Positions 38,664 to 50,895 of a stretch of DNA of 64,000 nt are shown in pieces (position 1 is the first letter of the stretch; each line of letters opens with the position of its first letter). The notes below the pieces were generated by a model. The model had not been told where the DNA came from. It ran no database searches and worked only from the letters and a program-made list of their open reading frames with translations. The translations under genes were made by a program, and so were the position numbers. Source of the stretch: Chimaeribacter californicus (GTDB lineage: Bacteria; Pseudomonadota; Gammaproteobacteria; Enterobacterales; Enterobacteriaceae); NCBI RefSeq assembly GCF_002858675.1, contig NZ_PJZF01000001.1, positions 434,001 through 498,000 on the forward strand. Reading direction: 5' to 3'.

Positions 38664-38915
38664 TTAATTTTCCAGATAATATTTATCGGATAACTGATGG
38701 GCCAGGTGTTTAAACATATTAAATACCGCCGTGCTTTTCGCCGTAGGCAACCCTTGCTGATCAAGGAAAAACTCCCCGCTGAAAACCAGCACATCGCCAT
38801 TTTGCCGCACATCGGTGGCAACCATACCGTGCAAATAATCCTCATGTGTTTTGATAATATTATTGGCGAGATCCAGTAACGCGTTTTTACCGATTGCCGT
38901 TCTATTTTTGTTCAT
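38664..38915 (-). CDS. yciN: DUF2498 protein YciN
   Basis: 83 residues, the E. coli YciN length and pattern ([51 protein letters not shown]). Small soluble alpha/beta protein of unknown function, conserved between sohB and topA. Confidence 0.92.
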   Translation of the reverse strand: MNKNRTAIGKNALLDLANNIIKTHEDYLHGMVATDVRQNGDVLVFSGEFFLDQQGLPTAKSTAVFNMFKHLAHQLSDKYYLEN

Positions 38916-39357
38916 CCTGATGACTCCGCAACTGATTATCCGCCGCCAGTGTAGTGCGGCCTTCGAACACCCGCAAACCGGATAAGGACATTCGAGCCAA
39001 AAGAGAGCATTGGCGAAAACGCAGGATCCATGCTAATTAGGTTGCGTGGCGTTATTTATCAGGTAGAGTGTGGCGTTTCGCCGGATAAGTGGAAGATTTA
39101 CTTTACGCTTGAGACTTTTTGTGTGTCGGCTTGCTGTCAGGCGCATGGAAAAAACGGTTGCAGTCGGCAGGTGCCGGGGCCTACCCCGCAGGCGGACCGG
39201 GCTGATTGTGTCAGTGATGAGCAATCAGTAACCCGATGATGAAAAATGCCTTGATCTCCTGCTTCACTGTCGCAATATAAAAAAGAGCGTCATACTGCTG
39301 CGGCATAACGAGATAAAAATTTCTTTTTCGGAAGAATTAATTTAGGTAAAGATAAAT
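38916..39357. promoter_or_regulatory. yciN/topA divergent control region
   Basis: 442 bp without a supported gene. It should hold the multiple topA promoters known from E. coli, but I could not place individual -10/-35 pairs with confidence. The open frames here have no start signals or conserved pattern. Confidence 0.4.
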
Positions 39358-41955
39358 ATGGGAAAAGCTCTCGTAATAGTTGAGTCCCCGGCAAAAGCCA
39401 AAACGATTAATAAATATTTAGGCAATGACTACGTGGTGAAGTCCAGCGTGGGTCATATCCGCGATTTACCCACCAGCGGGTCTGCCAGTAAAAAAAGCGC
39501 CGAATCTTCCGAAGAAAAACCAAAGAAAAAAGTCAAAAAGGATGAGAAAGCCGCGCTGGTAAACCGGATGGGGGTTGACCCTTACCACGGCTGGCAGGCG
39601 CAGTATGAAATCCTGCCCGGCAAAGAGAAAGTGGTGGCGGAGCTGAAATCCCTGGCGGAAAACGCCGACCACATCTACCTCGCAACCGACCTTGACCGCG
39701 AAGGGGAAGCCATTGCCTGGCACCTGCGGGAAGTGATCGGCGGTGATGACAGCCGCTTCAGCCGCGTGGTGTTCAACGAAATCACCAAAAATGCCATCAA
39801 GCAGGCGTTTAACCAGCCGGGCGAGCTGAACATCGACCGCGTCAATGCCCAACAGGCACGCCGGTTTATGGACCGCGTGGTGGGCTACATGGTCTCGCCG
39901 CTGCTGTGGAAGAAAATTGCCCGCGGCTTGTCCGCCGGCCGCGTACAGTCTGTGGCCGTCCGGCTGGTGGTAGAGCGTGAGCGCGAAATCAAGGCGTTTG
40001 TGCCGGAAGAGTACTGGGAGCTGCATGCACAGCTGAACACCCAGGATGAAACCGTGCTGAACATGGAGGTGACCCACCATCATGACAAACCCTTCAAGCC
40101 GGTTAACCGCGAGCAGACCCACGCCGCCGTCGCCCTGCTGGAAAAAGCGCGCTATACGGTGCTGGACCGCGAAGACAAACCCACCAGCAGCCGCCCCGGC
40201 GCGCCGTTCATTACCTCCACGCTGCAACAGGCGGCCAGTACCCGCCTGGGCTTTGGCGTGAAAAAAACCATGATGATGGCGCAGCGCCTGTATGAAGCGG
40301 GCCACATCACCTATATGCGTACCGACTCCACCAACCTGAGCCAGGACGCCCTGACCATGGTGCGTGGCTACATCGGCACCGAATTCGGCGATAAATACCT
40401 GCCGAAAGAGCCGAATACCTACAGCAGCAAAGAGAACTCGCAGGAAGCGCACGAAGCGATTCGTCCTTCCGATGTGCAGGTGGTGGCTGAGCAGCTCAAA
40501 GACATGGAAGCGGACGCGCAGAAGCTTTACCAGCTGATCTGGCGCCAGTTCGTGGCCTGCCAGATGACGCCGGCCAAATACGACTCCACCACCCTGACGG
40601 TGCAGGCAGCGGACTACCAGCTGCGTGCCAAAGGCCGCATCCTGCGCTTTGACGGCTGGACGCGTGTCATGCCGGCGCTGCGTAAAAATGATGAAGACCG
40701 CACGCTGCCGAATGTGGAAATCGGCACCGAACTGACCCTGCAGCAGCTGCTGCCGAGCCAGCACTTCACCAAGCCGCCGGCACGCTTCAGCGAAGCCTCG
40801 CTGGTGAAAGAGCTGGAAAAACGCGGCATCGGCCGCCCGTCAACCTATGCGTCGATCATCTCCACCATTCAGGATCGCGGTTACGTGCGGGTGGAAAACC
40901 GCCGTTTCTACGCCGAGAAGATGGGTGAGATTGTCACCGACCGCCTGGAAGAGAACTTCCGCGAGCTGATGAACTACGATTTCACCGCGCGCATGGAAAA
41001 TGACCTCGACCAGGTGGCCAATAATCAGGCCGAATGGAAAGCGGTGCTGGACGGCTTCTTCAGCGATTTCAGCGACCAGCTCGGCAAAGCGGAGCAGGAC
41101 CCGGAAGAGGGCGGTATGCGCCCGAACCAGATGGTGCTGACCAGCATCGACTGCCCGACCTGCGGCCGCAAAATGGGCATCCGTACCGCCAGCACCGGCG
41201 TGTTCCTCGGCTGCTCCGGCTATGCGCTGTCGCCGAAAGAGCGCTGCAAAACCACCATTAACCTGGTGCCGGAAACGGAAGTGCTCAACGTGCTGGAAGG
41301 CGAAGACGCCGAAACCAACGCGCTGCGCGCCCGCCGCCGCTGCCCGAAATGCGGCACGGCGATGGACAGCTACCTGATCGACAACCAGCGCAAGCTGCAC
41401 GTCTGCGGGAATAACCCGGCCTGTGAAGGGTATGAGATTGAGCAGGGCGAATTCCGCCTGAAAGGCTATGACGGCCCGGTGGTGGAGTGCGAAAAATGTG
41501 GTTCAGAGATGCACCTGAAAATGGGGCGTTTCGGCAAGTACATGGGCTGTACCAACGACGAGTGCAAAAACACCCGTAAGATCCTCCGTAACGGTGAAGT
41601 CGCGCCGCCGAAGGAAGATCCGGTGCCGTTGCCGGAGCTGGAGTGCGAGAAGTCTGACGCCTATTTCGTGTTGCGTGACGGCGCGGCCGGGGTCTTCCTG
41701 GCGGCCAACACCTTCCCGAAATCACGCGAGACCCGTGCGCCCCTGGTAGAAGAGCTGGCCCGCTTCCGCGACCGCCTGCCGGAGAAGCTGCGTTACCTGG
41801 CGGATGCGCCGGCCACCGATCCGGACGGCAACAAAACCCTGGTGCGTTACAGCCGCAAAACCAAGCAGCAGTACGTCTCCTCGGAGAAAGAGGGCAAGGC
41901 CACCGGCTGGTCAGCGTTCTTTGTTGACGGTAAGTGGACTGAAAGCAAAAAATAA
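39358..41955 (+). CDS. topA: DNA topoisomerase I
   Basis: 865 residues, the enterobacterial length. TOPRIM domain at the N-terminus ([20 protein letters not shown]; acidic triad in [17 protein letters not shown]). The active-site Tyr319 lies in [14 protein letters not shown] and is encoded at 40312-40314. The C-terminal zinc-ribbon repeats are visible: [27 protein letters not shown]. Relaxes negative supercoils and opposes gyrase. It is followed by a strong terminator. Confidence 0.99.
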   Translation: MGKALVIVESPAKAKTINKYLGNDYVVKSSVGHIRDLPTSGSASKKSAESSEEKPKKKVKKDEKAALVNRMGVDPYHGWQAQYEILPGKEKVVAELKSLAENADHIYLATDLDREGEAIAWHLREVIGGDDSRFSRVVFNEITKNAIKQAFNQPGELNIDRVNAQQARRFMDRVVGYMVSPLLWKKIARGLSAGRVQSVAVRLVVEREREIKAFVPEEYWELHAQLNTQDETVLNMEVTHHHDKPFKPVNREQTHAAVALLEKARYTVLDREDKPTSSRPGAPFITSTLQQAASTRLGFGVKKTMMMAQRLYEAGHITYMRTDSTNLSQDALTMVRGYIGTEFGDKYLPKEPNTYSSKENSQEAHEAIRPSDVQVVAEQLKDMEADAQKLYQLIWRQFVACQMTPAKYDSTTLTVQAADYQLRAKGRILRFDGWTRVMPALRKNDEDRTLPNVEIGTELTLQQLLPSQHFTKPPARFSEASLVKELEKRGIGRPSTYASIISTIQDRGYVRVENRRFYAEKMGEIVTDRLEENFRELMNYDFTARMENDLDQVANNQAEWKAVLDGFFSDFSDQLGKAEQDPEEGGMRPNQMVLTSIDCPTCGRKMGIRTASTGVFLGCSGYALSPKERCKTTINLVPETEVLNVLEGEDAETNALRARRRCPKCGTAMDSYLIDNQRKLHVCGNNPACEGYEIEQGEFRLKGYDGPVVECEKCGSEMHLKMGRFGKYMGCTNDECKNTRKILRNGEVAPPKEDPVPLPELECEKSDAYFVLRDGAAGVFLAANTFPKSRETRAPLVEELARFRDRLPEKLRYLADAPATDPDGNKTLVRYSRKTKQQYVSSEKEGKATGWSAFFVDGKWTESKK

Positions 41956-41992
41956 GCATCACCTGAGAAGGTGACCGCCTGAGCACTCCGTA

Positions 41993-42023
41993 AAAAACCA
42001 GCGTGTAAACGCTGGTTTTTTTA
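41993..42023 (+). terminator. Terminator of topA
   Basis: AAAACCAGCG-TGTAAA-CGCTGGTTTT stem followed by further T. Confidence 0.93.
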
Positions 42024-43269
<1,246 letters not shown>

Positions 43270-43521
43270 CCTGGTCTGCCGGGCATAGCCCGGCGGCTTT
43301 CCCTTTCTGCCCGTTCCCGCATTATTCTCTGTTTTGCCGATTTTCCCCTGCCATTAAGGGGTTGCGCCGATCGCCCTGATCAAAATGTGTTGTTATCAAA
43401 ACGTTACACGCTGTTTGTGTTATCTTTAAATTAAGACGCACAAGCTGGCCGGGTATTGGCGGTATTCCGTTCACTGGCCGGATATTGTGTGACATGAACA
43501 GATCCAAATGGGAGGAGCGCC

Positions 43522-46194
43522 ATGTCATCCGATCTTCGTGAGCAAAGTCAGAAAAAGCTGGACGCGCTGAATCACGAGTACCACTACCACAGCCTGAATA
43601 CGGTCTCTGAGCAACTGGGGGACATCTCCCGCCTGCCGAAATCGATGAAGGTATTGCTGGAGAATCTGTTGCGCCATATTGATGGCGACACTGTCACCGA
43701 AGACGACCTGCGGGCGATGGTGGCCTGGCAGAAAACCGGCCACGCCAACCGTGAAATTGCCTACCGCCCGGCGCGCGTCCTGATGCAGGACTTCACCGGT
43801 GTACCGGCGGTGGTGGATCTGGCCGCAATGCGTGAGGCGGTAAAACGGCTGGGCGGGGCGGTGGATCAGGTTAACCCGCTGTCACCGGTCGATCTGGTGA
43901 TTGACCACTCAGTGACGGTGGACGAGTACGGCACCACCAGCGCGTTTGACGAGAACGTGCGGCTGGAGATGGAGCGCAACCATGAGCGCTATCAGTTTCT
44001 GCGCTGGGGGCAGCAGGCGTTTAACCGCTTCCGCGTGGTGCCGCCGGGCACCGGCATCTGCCACCAGGTGAACCTGGAGTATCTCGGGCAGGCGGTGTGG
44101 CATGAGGAGCAGGACGGCAAAGAGATCGCCTACCCGGACACGCTGGTCGGTACTGATTCCCATACCACCATGATCAACGGCCTGGGCGTGCTTGGGTGGG
44201 GCGTCGGCGGTATTGAGGCGGAGGCCGCGATGCTCGGCCAGCCGGTTTCGATGCTGATCCCGGATGTGGTGGGCTTCAAACTCACCGGCAAACTGCGCGA
44301 AGGCATCACCGCCACCGATCTGGTGCTGACCGTGACCCAGATGCTGCGTAAGCATGGCGTGGTCGGCAAGTTTGTTGAATTCTATGGCGATGGGCTGGCA
44401 GATCTGCCGCTGGCGGATCGCTCCACCATTGCCAACATGGCGCCGGAATATGGCGCGACCTGCGGCTTCTTCCCGGTGGATGAGGTGACGCTCAGCTACA
44501 TGAAACTCACCGGTCGCAGCGATGAGCAGATTGCGCTGGTGGAAAAATACACCCGCGAGCAGGGGCTGTGGCGGCACGAGGGCGACGAGCCGATCTTTAC
44601 CAGCACGCTGTCGCTGGACATGGGCACGGTGCAGTCCAGCGTTTCCGGGCCGAAACGCCCGCAGGACAGGGTATCGCTGCCTGGTGTGCCGCAGGCGTTT
44701 ACCGCCGCGACAGAACTGGATGTCAACGCCCGCGCCGGCAGTGAGGCCGAGACCATCACCCTGCGCGGCGAGGATATGCAACTGGAGAACGGCGCGGTGG
44801 TCATCGCTGCCATTACCTCCTGCACTAACACCTCCAACCCCAGCATTCTGATGGCGGCCGGGCTGGTGGCGAAAAAAGCGGTGGAACGCGGGCTGATGAG
44901 CAAGCCGTGGGTGAAAACCTCGCTGGCACCCGGCTCCATGGTGGTGACCAACTACCTGGCCAAAGCGGGGCTGATGAGCTATCTCGACAAGCTCGGCTTC
45001 AACCTGGTGGGCTACGGTTGTACCACCTGTATCGGCAACTCCGGCCCGCTGCTCGGGCCGATTGAGGAGGCGATCAAGGCCGGTGACCTGACGGTAGGCG
45101 CGGTGCTCTCCGGTAACCGTAACTTTGAAGGGCGCATCCACCCGCTGATCAAAACCAATTGGCTGGCCTCACCGCCGCTGGTGGTGGCCTATGCGCTGGC
45201 CGGCAACCTGAAGGTCAACCTCAGCGCAGACCCGCTCGGCACGGACAAACAGGGCAACCCGGTCTACCTGCATGAGATCTGGCCGAGTGCCAATGAGATC
45301 GCGCAGGCGGTGGAGCAGGTGCGTACGGAGATGTTCCTCAAAGAGTACTCTGAGGTGTTCAACGGCGATGAAAACTGGCAGGCGATTCAGGTGAAAGGCT
45401 CGCCGACCTACAGCTGGCAGGATGACTCCACCTATATCCGCCATTCGCCGTTCTTTGATGATATGGAAGCAGAGCCGAAAACGGTGCAGGACATCGAAGG
45501 CGCGCGCATCCTGCTGATGTTGGGCGACTCCGTCACCACTGACCACATCTCACCAGCGGGCAACATCAAGGCGGAAAGCCCGGCCGGGCATTATCTGCGC
45601 GATCATGGCGTAGAGAAGAATGACTTTAACTCCTACGGCTCACGCCGCGGCAACTATGAGGTGATGGTGCGCGGTACCTTTGCCAACGTGCGTATCCGTA
45701 ACGAGCTGGTGCCGGGCGTGGAGGGTGGGGTGACCCGCCACCTGCCGTCCCAGGAACAGATGGCGGTGTATGACGCAGCGATGCGTTACCAGCAGGAGAA
45801 GGTGCCGCTGGCGGTGATTGCCGGTAAAGAGTATGGCTCCGGCTCCAGCCGTGACTGGGCGGCAAAAGGGCCGCGCCTGCTGGGGATCCGGGTGGTGATT
45901 GCCGAGTCGTTTGAGCGTATCCACCGCTCTAACCTGATCGGCATGGGCATTCTGCCGCTGGAGTTCCCGGAAGGGGTGACCCGCAAAACCCTGGCCCTGA
46001 CCGGCGAGGAGCAGATCAGTATTCATGGCCTGCAAACCCTGTCACCGGGGCAGACGGTGAAAGTCACGCTGACCTATGCCGACGGCCATACCGCAGAGAT
46101 CGATGCCCGCTGCCGCATCGATACCGGCAATGAGCTGACCTACTTCAACAATGACGGCATCCTGCATTATATGATCCGTAAAATGCTGGCATAA
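43522..46194 (+). CDS. acnA: Aconitate hydratase A
   Basis: 890 residues. The three 4Fe-4S cysteines are in ITSCTNTSNPS and GCTTCIGNSG. Substrate-binding segments include GTDSHTTMINGLGVLGWGVGG, LGDSVTTDHISPAG and GSGSSRDWAAKGPRLLG. Interconverts citrate and isocitrate; the apo form of AcnA can bind mRNA and respond to oxidative stress in E. coli. RBS GGAGGAG is strong. E. coli ymiA and yciX, which normally precede acnA, are absent from the 252-bp gap. Confidence 0.99.
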   Translation: MSSDLREQSQKKLDALNHEYHYHSLNTVSEQLGDISRLPKSMKVLLENLLRHIDGDTVTEDDLRAMVAWQKTGHANREIAYRPARVLMQDFTGVPAVVDLAAMREAVKRLGGAVDQVNPLSPVDLVIDHSVTVDEYGTTSAFDENVRLEMERNHERYQFLRWGQQAFNRFRVVPPGTGICHQVNLEYLGQAVWHEEQDGKEIAYPDTLVGTDSHTTMINGLGVLGWGVGGIEAEAAMLGQPVSMLIPDVVGFKLTGKLREGITATDLVLTVTQMLRKHGVVGKFVEFYGDGLADLPLADRSTIANMAPEYGATCGFFPVDEVTLSYMKLTGRSDEQIALVEKYTREQGLWRHEGDEPIFTSTLSLDMGTVQSSVSGPKRPQDRVSLPGVPQAFTAATELDVNARAGSEAETITLRGEDMQLENGAVVIAAITSCTNTSNPSILMAAGLVAKKAVERGLMSKPWVKTSLAPGSMVVTNYLAKAGLMSYLDKLGFNLVGYGCTTCIGNSGPLLGPIEEAIKAGDLTVGAVLSGNRNFEGRIHPLIKTNWLASPPLVVAYALAGNLKVNLSADPLGTDKQGNPVYLHEIWPSANEIAQAVEQVRTEMFLKEYSEVFNGDENWQAIQVKGSPTYSWQDDSTYIRHSPFFDDMEAEPKTVQDIEGARILLMLGDSVTTDHISPAGNIKAESPAGHYLRDHGVEKNDFNSYGSRRGNYEVMVRGTFANVRIRNELVPGVEGGVTRHLPSQEQMAVYDAAMRYQQEKVPLAVIAGKEYGSGSSRDWAAKGPRLLGIRVVIAESFERIHRSNLIGMGILPLEFPEGVTRKTLALTGEEQISIHGLQTLSPGQTVKVTLTYADGHTAEIDARCRIDTGNELTYFNNDGILHYMIRKMLA

Positions 46195-46240
46195 CCGGCA
46201 AATTCACGGAAGCTGCCGGGGAATTCCCCCGGCAGGCCAT

Positions 46241-46271
46241 AAAAAAGGGCACCCGCATGGGTGCCCTTTTT
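46241..46271. terminator. Bidirectional terminator between acnA and ribA
   Basis: AAAAGGGCACCC-GCAT-GGGTGCCCTTTT, a perfect 12-bp stem. A second stem (CTGCCGGGG / CCCCCGGCAG, 46213-46235) lies just before it. Confidence 0.93.
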
Positions 46272-46285
46272 CGTGCCGGAACGGC

Positions 46286-46882
46286 TTATTTTTTCGGGTC
46301 GAGCAGGTGGCCCATTTTGGCCGCTTTGGTCGCCAGATAGTGCTCATTTTTCGGGTTGCGACCCACGATCAACGGCACACGTTCGGTGATGTTGATGCCG
46401 GCTTCCGTCAGGATCGCCACTTTTTTCGGGTTATTGGTCAGCAGGCGCACGGCGTCTACCCCCAGCAGCTTGAACATGTCCGCGCACAGCGTGAAGTCGC
46501 GCTCATCGGCGGCGAACCCGAGCTGGTGGTTGGCTTCCACGGTGTCAGCCCCTTTGTCCTGCAACGCATAGGCGCGGATCTTATTCAGCAGCCCGATGTT
46601 GCGCCCTTCCTGACGATGGTAAAGCAGGATGCCGCGCCCCTCTTCGGCAATCTGCGTCAGGGCGGCCTCCAGCTGGAAACCGCAATCGCAACGCAGGCTG
46701 AACAGGGCATCACCCGTCAGGCACTCTGAGTGTACGCGCGCCAGCACCGGCTCACTGACGGAGACGTCGCCGTACACCAGCGCCAGGTGATCCTGACCGG
46801 TGGCCAACTCTTCGAAGCCGACCATGAGGAAATCTCCCCACGGCGTCGGCAGTTTCGCTTCGGCGACCCGTTTAAGCTGCAT
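46286..46882 (-). CDS. ribA: GTP cyclohydrolase II
   Basis: 198 residues from ATG 46882 (RBS GGAGAG). Zinc ligands Cys54, Cys65 and Cys67 ([18 protein letters not shown]) and the GTP/active-site segment [11 protein letters not shown] with its Arg and Tyr. First committed step of riboflavin synthesis: GTP to diaminopyrimidinone, formate and diphosphate. It stands alone, not fused to RibB, as in enterobacteria. Confidence 0.97.
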   Translation of the reverse strand: MQLKRVAEAKLPTPWGDFLMVGFEELATGQDHLALVYGDVSVSEPVLARVHSECLTGDALFSLRCDCGFQLEAALTQIAEEGRGILLYHRQEGRNIGLLNKIRAYALQDKGADTVEANHQLGFAADERDFTLCADMFKLLGVDAVRLLTNNPKKVAILTEAGINITERVPLIVGRNPKNEHYLATKAAKMGHLLDPKK

Positions 46883-47200
46883 GTTACTCTCCAAAAAAAC
46901 TGATATTTGACGTTATTCTTGTTGCGCATCCTACGTTTTGTGGCGCGCCTTGACCAGCACTAAACCGCCGGGCGGCGGTTCATCCGGCCGCAGCCGGTAC
47001 AGCAAAAAACAGACGCCGGGCAGCAAAAAGCCCGCCGATCGTGCTGGCTGGCTATCAAAACGGCTGATGACCTGCCGGTTAGCGGCAAAATTATGGCTAT
47101 TCAAAATACTAGCGCACTTTGGCTGCGGTGAAATGGATTTATTGTGTCAAGCTTATGACAACGTGGTTAAATTAATGCTCATTTTTACAAGGACGGTACT
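46883..47200. promoter_or_regulatory. ribA/pgpB divergent intergenic region
   Basis: 318 bp. It must contain both promoters. No FMN riboswitch pattern, small gene or clear operator was seen. Confidence 0.35.
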
Positions 47201-48001
47201 ATGCCTGAACACCGCACCCCCCCGATCACCGACGGCAGCCTGTTTGCCATCGTAAAACGGACCACCCTGGGCGCACTGCTGTTGCTGGTGATGCCGCTGG
47301 CGGTCTGGGCTTCCGGCTGGCAGTGGCAGCCGGGTGACGCCAGCGCCTTTTTGCGCGTCCTGTACTGGATAACCCAGACCGTGACCCGCCCCTGGGGCAT
47401 CATCACCTCTGTGCTGCTGATCGCCTGGTTCCTGTGGTGCCTGCGTTTCCAGTTGCGCGGGGCGATCGGTCTGGCGCTGTTGCTGGCGGCGGCCATCCTG
47501 CTGGGCCAGCAACTCAAGAGCCTGGTGAAAGATCACGTCCAGGAGCCGCGGCCGTTTGTGGTCTGGATGGAGAAGCAATATCAGGTGGATAACCAGGCGT
47601 TCTACCAGCTCAAGCGGGCGGATCGCAGCGCGCTGGTGGAAGAGCAATTGCGGGACAACACCCAGGTGCCGCACTGGCTGAAAGCGCACTGGCAGTTTGA
47701 GACCGGCTTCGCGTTCCCATCCGGCCATACGATGTTTGCCGCCAGCTGGGCACTGCTCGGCATCGGCCTGTTATGGCCGCGCCGGCGCTATAAAACCATT
47801 GCGCTGCTGGTGGTCTGGGCAGTGGCGGTGATGGGCAGCCGGCTGGTGCTCGGCATGCACTGGCCGCGCGATCTGGCGATGGCGACCGTGATGAGCTGGG
47901 TGCTGGTGACAGTGGCCTGCTGTCTGGTTCAGCGCTTTATCGGCCCGCTGAACGTTGAGCGCGACGAGCATAAAGAGATTGCCGCACGCGAGAAAACCTG
48001 A
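47201..48001 (+). CDS. pgpB: Phosphatidylglycerophosphatase B (PAP2 family)
   Basis: 266 residues. About six membrane helices. The three-part lipid phosphatase signature is complete: KDHVQEPRP (KxxxxxxRP), PSGH in FAFPSGHTMFAA, and SRLVLGMHWPRD (SRxxxxxHxxxD). Inner-membrane enzyme acting on PGP, phosphatidic acid, diacylglycerol pyrophosphate and undecaprenyl pyrophosphate. RBS AAGGACGG precedes ATG 47201. Position between ribA and lapA is as in E. coli. Confidence 0.95.
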   Translation: MPEHRTPPITDGSLFAIVKRTTLGALLLLVMPLAVWASGWQWQPGDASAFLRVLYWITQTVTRPWGIITSVLLIAWFLWCLRFQLRGAIGLALLLAAAILLGQQLKSLVKDHVQEPRPFVVWMEKQYQVDNQAFYQLKRADRSALVEEQLRDNTQVPHWLKAHWQFETGFAFPSGHTMFAASWALLGIGLLWPRRRYKTIALLVVWAVAVMGSRLVLGMHWPRDLAMATVMSWVLVTVACCLVQRFIGPLNVERDEHKEIAAREKT

Positions 48002-48209
48002 TCCCGGCGGCCCCGGCGCTTGTGTCAGCGCGCCGGCGGCCCCATATCCTCTCCCGGCCGTTGGGCACGCAGTGTGCAAATAGCGCCGGTAAGCGGCATT
48101 ATCATGGCGCAGGGTTTCCCAGCCGCAATGGGAAGTGCTAACTTAATAGGTCAGGACGCCACAATGTTGGCTTAATTCATCCGGTTAACCCGGCATCACA
48201 GGAATGAAT

Positions 48210-48518
48210 GTGAAATATCTGCTCATTTTTTTGGTCTTGCTGGTGATCATCGTGATTTCCATCACGTTAGGCGCCCATAACGATCAGGTTGTCACCTTTA
48301 ATTATCTTCTCGCCCAGGGCGATTACCGCGTCTCTACTTTGCTGGCCACGCTGTTCGGTACCGGCTTCATCCTTGGCTGGGTCATCTGCGGCCTGTTCTA
48401 TTTGCGCGTCCGCCTGTCCCTCTCCCGCGCACAGCGTAAAATCAAACGCCTGGAGCAGCAGATTGCACCGGCCGGTGAGAGCCTGCCAGTGGCGCAGACC
48501 TCTCTCAGCAAGGAATAA
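48210..48518 (+). CDS. lapA: Lipopolysaccharide assembly protein A
   Basis: 102 residues from GTG 48210, matching the E. coli length; ATG 48204 directly abuts the AGGA of the RBS and is less likely. Two membrane helices (KYLLIFLVLLVIIVISITLG and LLATLFGTGFILGWVICGLFYL) and a short basic C-terminal tail. Acts with LapB in control of LPS synthesis at the inner membrane. 6-bp gap to lapB; co-transcribed. Confidence 0.94.
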   Translation: MKYLLIFLVLLVIIVISITLGAHNDQVVTFNYLLAQGDYRVSTLLATLFGTGFILGWVICGLFYLRVRLSLSRAQRKIKRLEQQIAPAGESLPVAQTSLSKE

Positions 48519-48524
48519 CACCCT

Positions 48525-49694
48525 ATGTTAGAGCTGCTGTTTCTGTTGTTGCCTGTGGCAGCCGCCTACGGCTGGTACATGGGGCACAGAAGTGCTCAAC
48601 AGAACAAGCAACAGGAGGCGAACCGCCTGTCACGCGAATATGTGGCGGGGGTTAACTTCCTGCTTTCCAACCAGCAGGATAAAGCGGTGGATCTGTTCCT
48701 CGACATGTTAAAAGAGGACAGCAACACCGTGGAGGCCCACCTGACGCTGGGTAACCTGTTCCGTTCACGCGGCGAAGTGGACCGCGCCATTCGTATTCAC
48801 CAGGCTCTGATGGAGAGCGCCTCACTGACCTTTGAGCAGCGGTTGCTGGCGGTGCAGCAACTGGGGCGTGACTACATGGCCGCCGGGTTCTACGACCGGG
48901 CGGAAGAGATGTTTACCCAGCTGATTAAAGAAGAGGATTTCCAGCACTCGGCGCTGCAACAGCTGCTGGTGATCCACCAGGCCACCAGCGACTGGCAAAA
49001 GGCGATTGATGTCGCTGAAAAACTCACCCGGCTGGGCAAAGAGGACAAACGGGTTGAGGTGGCGCACTTCTACTGTGAACTGGCGCTGCTGGCCATGGGC
49101 AGTGACGATCAGGAGAAGGCGATGGGGCTGCTGAAAAAGGCCTCCGCCGCAGACCGGAACTGTGCGCGCGTCTCCATCATGCAGGGCCGGATCTTTATGG
49201 CGCAACAGGCCTGGGCGAAAGCCGCCGCCGCGCTGGAGCAGGTGCTGGAGCAGGATAAAGAGATGGTCAGCGAAACCCTGCCGATGCTGCATGAATGCTT
49301 TACCCACCTGCAACAGCCCACTGAATGGACAGATTTCCTCAAGCGCTGCGTGGAGAGCAACACCGGCGCGATAGCTGAACTCTATCTGGCGGAGATCCTC
49401 GAACAGGACGAAGGCCGCGACGTGGCGCAGGTCTATATCAACCGGCAGCTCCAGCGCCACCCGACCATGCGCGTCTTCTACCGGCTGATGGATTATCACC
49501 TGGCGGACGCCGAAGAGGGGCGCGCCAAAGAGAGCCTGCAACTGCTGCGTGACATGGTGGGCGAGCAGATCCGCACCAAACCGCGCTACCGCTGCCATAA
49601 ATGCGGCTTTACCGCCCATTCCCTCTATTGGCACTGTCCTTCCTGCCGGGCCTGGGCCTCGGTCAAACCTATCCGCGGCCTCGACGGCCAGTAA
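48525..49694 (+). CDS. lapB: Lipopolysaccharide assembly protein B
   Basis: 389 residues, identical in length to E. coli LapB/YciM. N-terminal membrane anchor (MLELLFLLLPVAAAYGWYMG), about nine TPR-type helical repeats, and a C-terminal rubredoxin-like metal site (YRCHKCGFTAHSLYWHCPSCRAW has the CxxC...CxxC pair). Known role: adaptor that delivers LpxC to FtsH for degradation, under YejM/PbgA control, balancing LPS against phospholipid. Confidence 0.97.
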   Translation: MLELLFLLLPVAAAYGWYMGHRSAQQNKQQEANRLSREYVAGVNFLLSNQQDKAVDLFLDMLKEDSNTVEAHLTLGNLFRSRGEVDRAIRIHQALMESASLTFEQRLLAVQQLGRDYMAAGFYDRAEEMFTQLIKEEDFQHSALQQLLVIHQATSDWQKAIDVAEKLTRLGKEDKRVEVAHFYCELALLAMGSDDQEKAMGLLKKASAADRNCARVSIMQGRIFMAQQAWAKAAAALEQVLEQDKEMVSETLPMLHECFTHLQQPTEWTDFLKRCVESNTGAIAELYLAEILEQDEGRDVAQVYINRQLQRHPTMRVFYRLMDYHLADAEEGRAKESLQLLRDMVGEQIRTKPRYRCHKCGFTAHSLYWHCPSCRAWASVKPIRGLDGQ

Positions 49695-49811
49695 GCACGA
49701 CGCCCTGTTGTGCTGCCCGGCGCGCGCTGGGCTTTCCCGCCGCTGCCATGTAGAATGCGGGCGGTAAAAATGGCGAACCCAGCCCAACCCCCCGCGTATA
49801 AGGATGAAGAA

Positions 49812-50540
49812 ATGGCGTCTGTTCTCACCCCCACCTCCCGTGGCCCGGTCTCCTCACCGGTTGTTGTCGCACTGGACTATGCTGATCAGGCGGCCGCGCT
49901 GGCCTTTGCTGACCAGATTGACCCGCGTGACTGCCGCCTGAAAATCGGCAAGGAGATGTTCACCCTATTTGGGCCGCAACTGGTGCGCGACCTGCACAGC
50001 CGGGGGTTTGAGCTGTTTCTCGACCTGAAATTCCACGACATCCCCAACACCGTGGCCAAAGCGGTGGCTGCCGCCGCCGAACTGGGGGTATGGATGGTGA
50101 ACGTGCATGCCGGCGGGGGCCGCCGGATGATGACCGCGGCCCGGGAGGCATTGCTGCCGTTCGGCGCAGATGCCCCGTTGCTGATTGCCGTTACCGTGCT
50201 GACCAGCATGGAGCAGAGCGATCTGGCGGAAGTCGGCATTGATCTCTCCCCGGCAGACCATGCGGAGCGGCTGGCACGCCTGACCCGCGACTGCGGGCTG
50301 GACGGCGTGGTCTGCTCCGCCCATGAAGCGGTGCGCCTCAAGCAGCAATGCGGCCGCGATTTCCAACTGGTGACGCCCGGCATCCGCCCGGCCGGCAGTG
50401 AGGCGGGCGACCAGCGCCGCATCATGACCCCCCAGCAGGCGCAGGCGGCGGGCGTGGACTATATGGTGATCGGGCGTCCGATTACCCAGTCTGCCGATCC
50501 GGCGGCTGCCCTGCGTACCATTCTGGCTGAGCTGGCCTGA
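49812..50540 (+). CDS. pyrF: Orotidine 5'-phosphate decarboxylase
   Basis: 242 residues from ATG 49812 (AAGGATGAAGAA upstream); the frame is open further upstream but lacks a conserved pattern. [20 protein letters not shown] and the catalytic [10 protein letters not shown] with its Lys/Asp pair are all present, as are MVNVHAGGG and GDQRRIMTP. Final step of UMP synthesis. 10-bp gap to yciH, as in the E. coli pyrF-yciH operon. Confidence 0.98.
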   Translation: MASVLTPTSRGPVSSPVVVALDYADQAAALAFADQIDPRDCRLKIGKEMFTLFGPQLVRDLHSRGFELFLDLKFHDIPNTVAKAVAAAAELGVWMVNVHAGGGRRMMTAAREALLPFGADAPLLIAVTVLTSMEQSDLAEVGIDLSPADHAERLARLTRDCGLDGVVCSAHEAVRLKQQCGRDFQLVTPGIRPAGSEAGDQRRIMTPQQAQAAGVDYMVIGRPITQSADPAAALRTILAELA

Positions 50541-50550
50541 GGAGAAGAGC

Positions 50551-50877
50551 ATGGCACGTGATGATAACCCGCTGGTGTATTCCACCGGCAGCGGCCGGAT
50601 TGTGGCCCCGGAGAGTAAACCGGCGCGCCCGAAAGGCGACGGCATCGTGCGTATTCAGCGCCAGACCAGCGGCCGCAAAGGCAAAGGCGTCTGCGTGATC
50701 AGCGGCGTGGATCTGGATGATACGGCGCTGGAGAAACTGGCGGCAGAGCTGAAGAAAAAATGCGGCTGCGGCGGGGCGGTGAAAGAGGGCGTGATTGAAA
50801 TCCAGGGCGACAAGCGTGAACTGTTGCAGCAATTACTGGAAGCCAAAGGCATGAAAGTCAAACTGGCGGGCGGCTGA
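50551..50877 (+). CDS. yciH: SUI1/eIF1-like protein YciH
   Basis: 108 residues. SUI1 domain with the KxxGxGG-type core (RKGKGVCVISGV, KKKCGCGGAVKEGVIEIQGD). Resembles eukaryotic eIF1 and can affect start-codon fidelity in E. coli assays; not essential. It follows pyrF closely. Confidence 0.95.
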   Translation: MARDDNPLVYSTGSGRIVAPESKPARPKGDGIVRIQRQTSGRKGKGVCVISGVDLDDTALEKLAAELKKKCGCGGAVKEGVIEIQGDKRELLQQLLEAKGMKVKLAGG

Positions 50878-50895
50878 CGGGTAAATGGATGAAAA

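Noticed and set aside
39030-39239. 69-codon open frame upstream of topA
   Set aside because: No RBS, no conserved pattern; lies in the presumed topA promoter region.
39466-40764. 432-codon open frame antisense to topA
   Set aside because: It lies wholly within the conserved topA coding sequence on the opposite strand, is low-complexity (His/Gln/Arg-rich), and has no RBS or family pattern. It is a by-product of high-GC codon use.
43909-45141. 410-codon open frame antisense to acnA
   Set aside because: Same reasoning: opposite strand of a well-conserved enzyme, composition typical of antisense frames.
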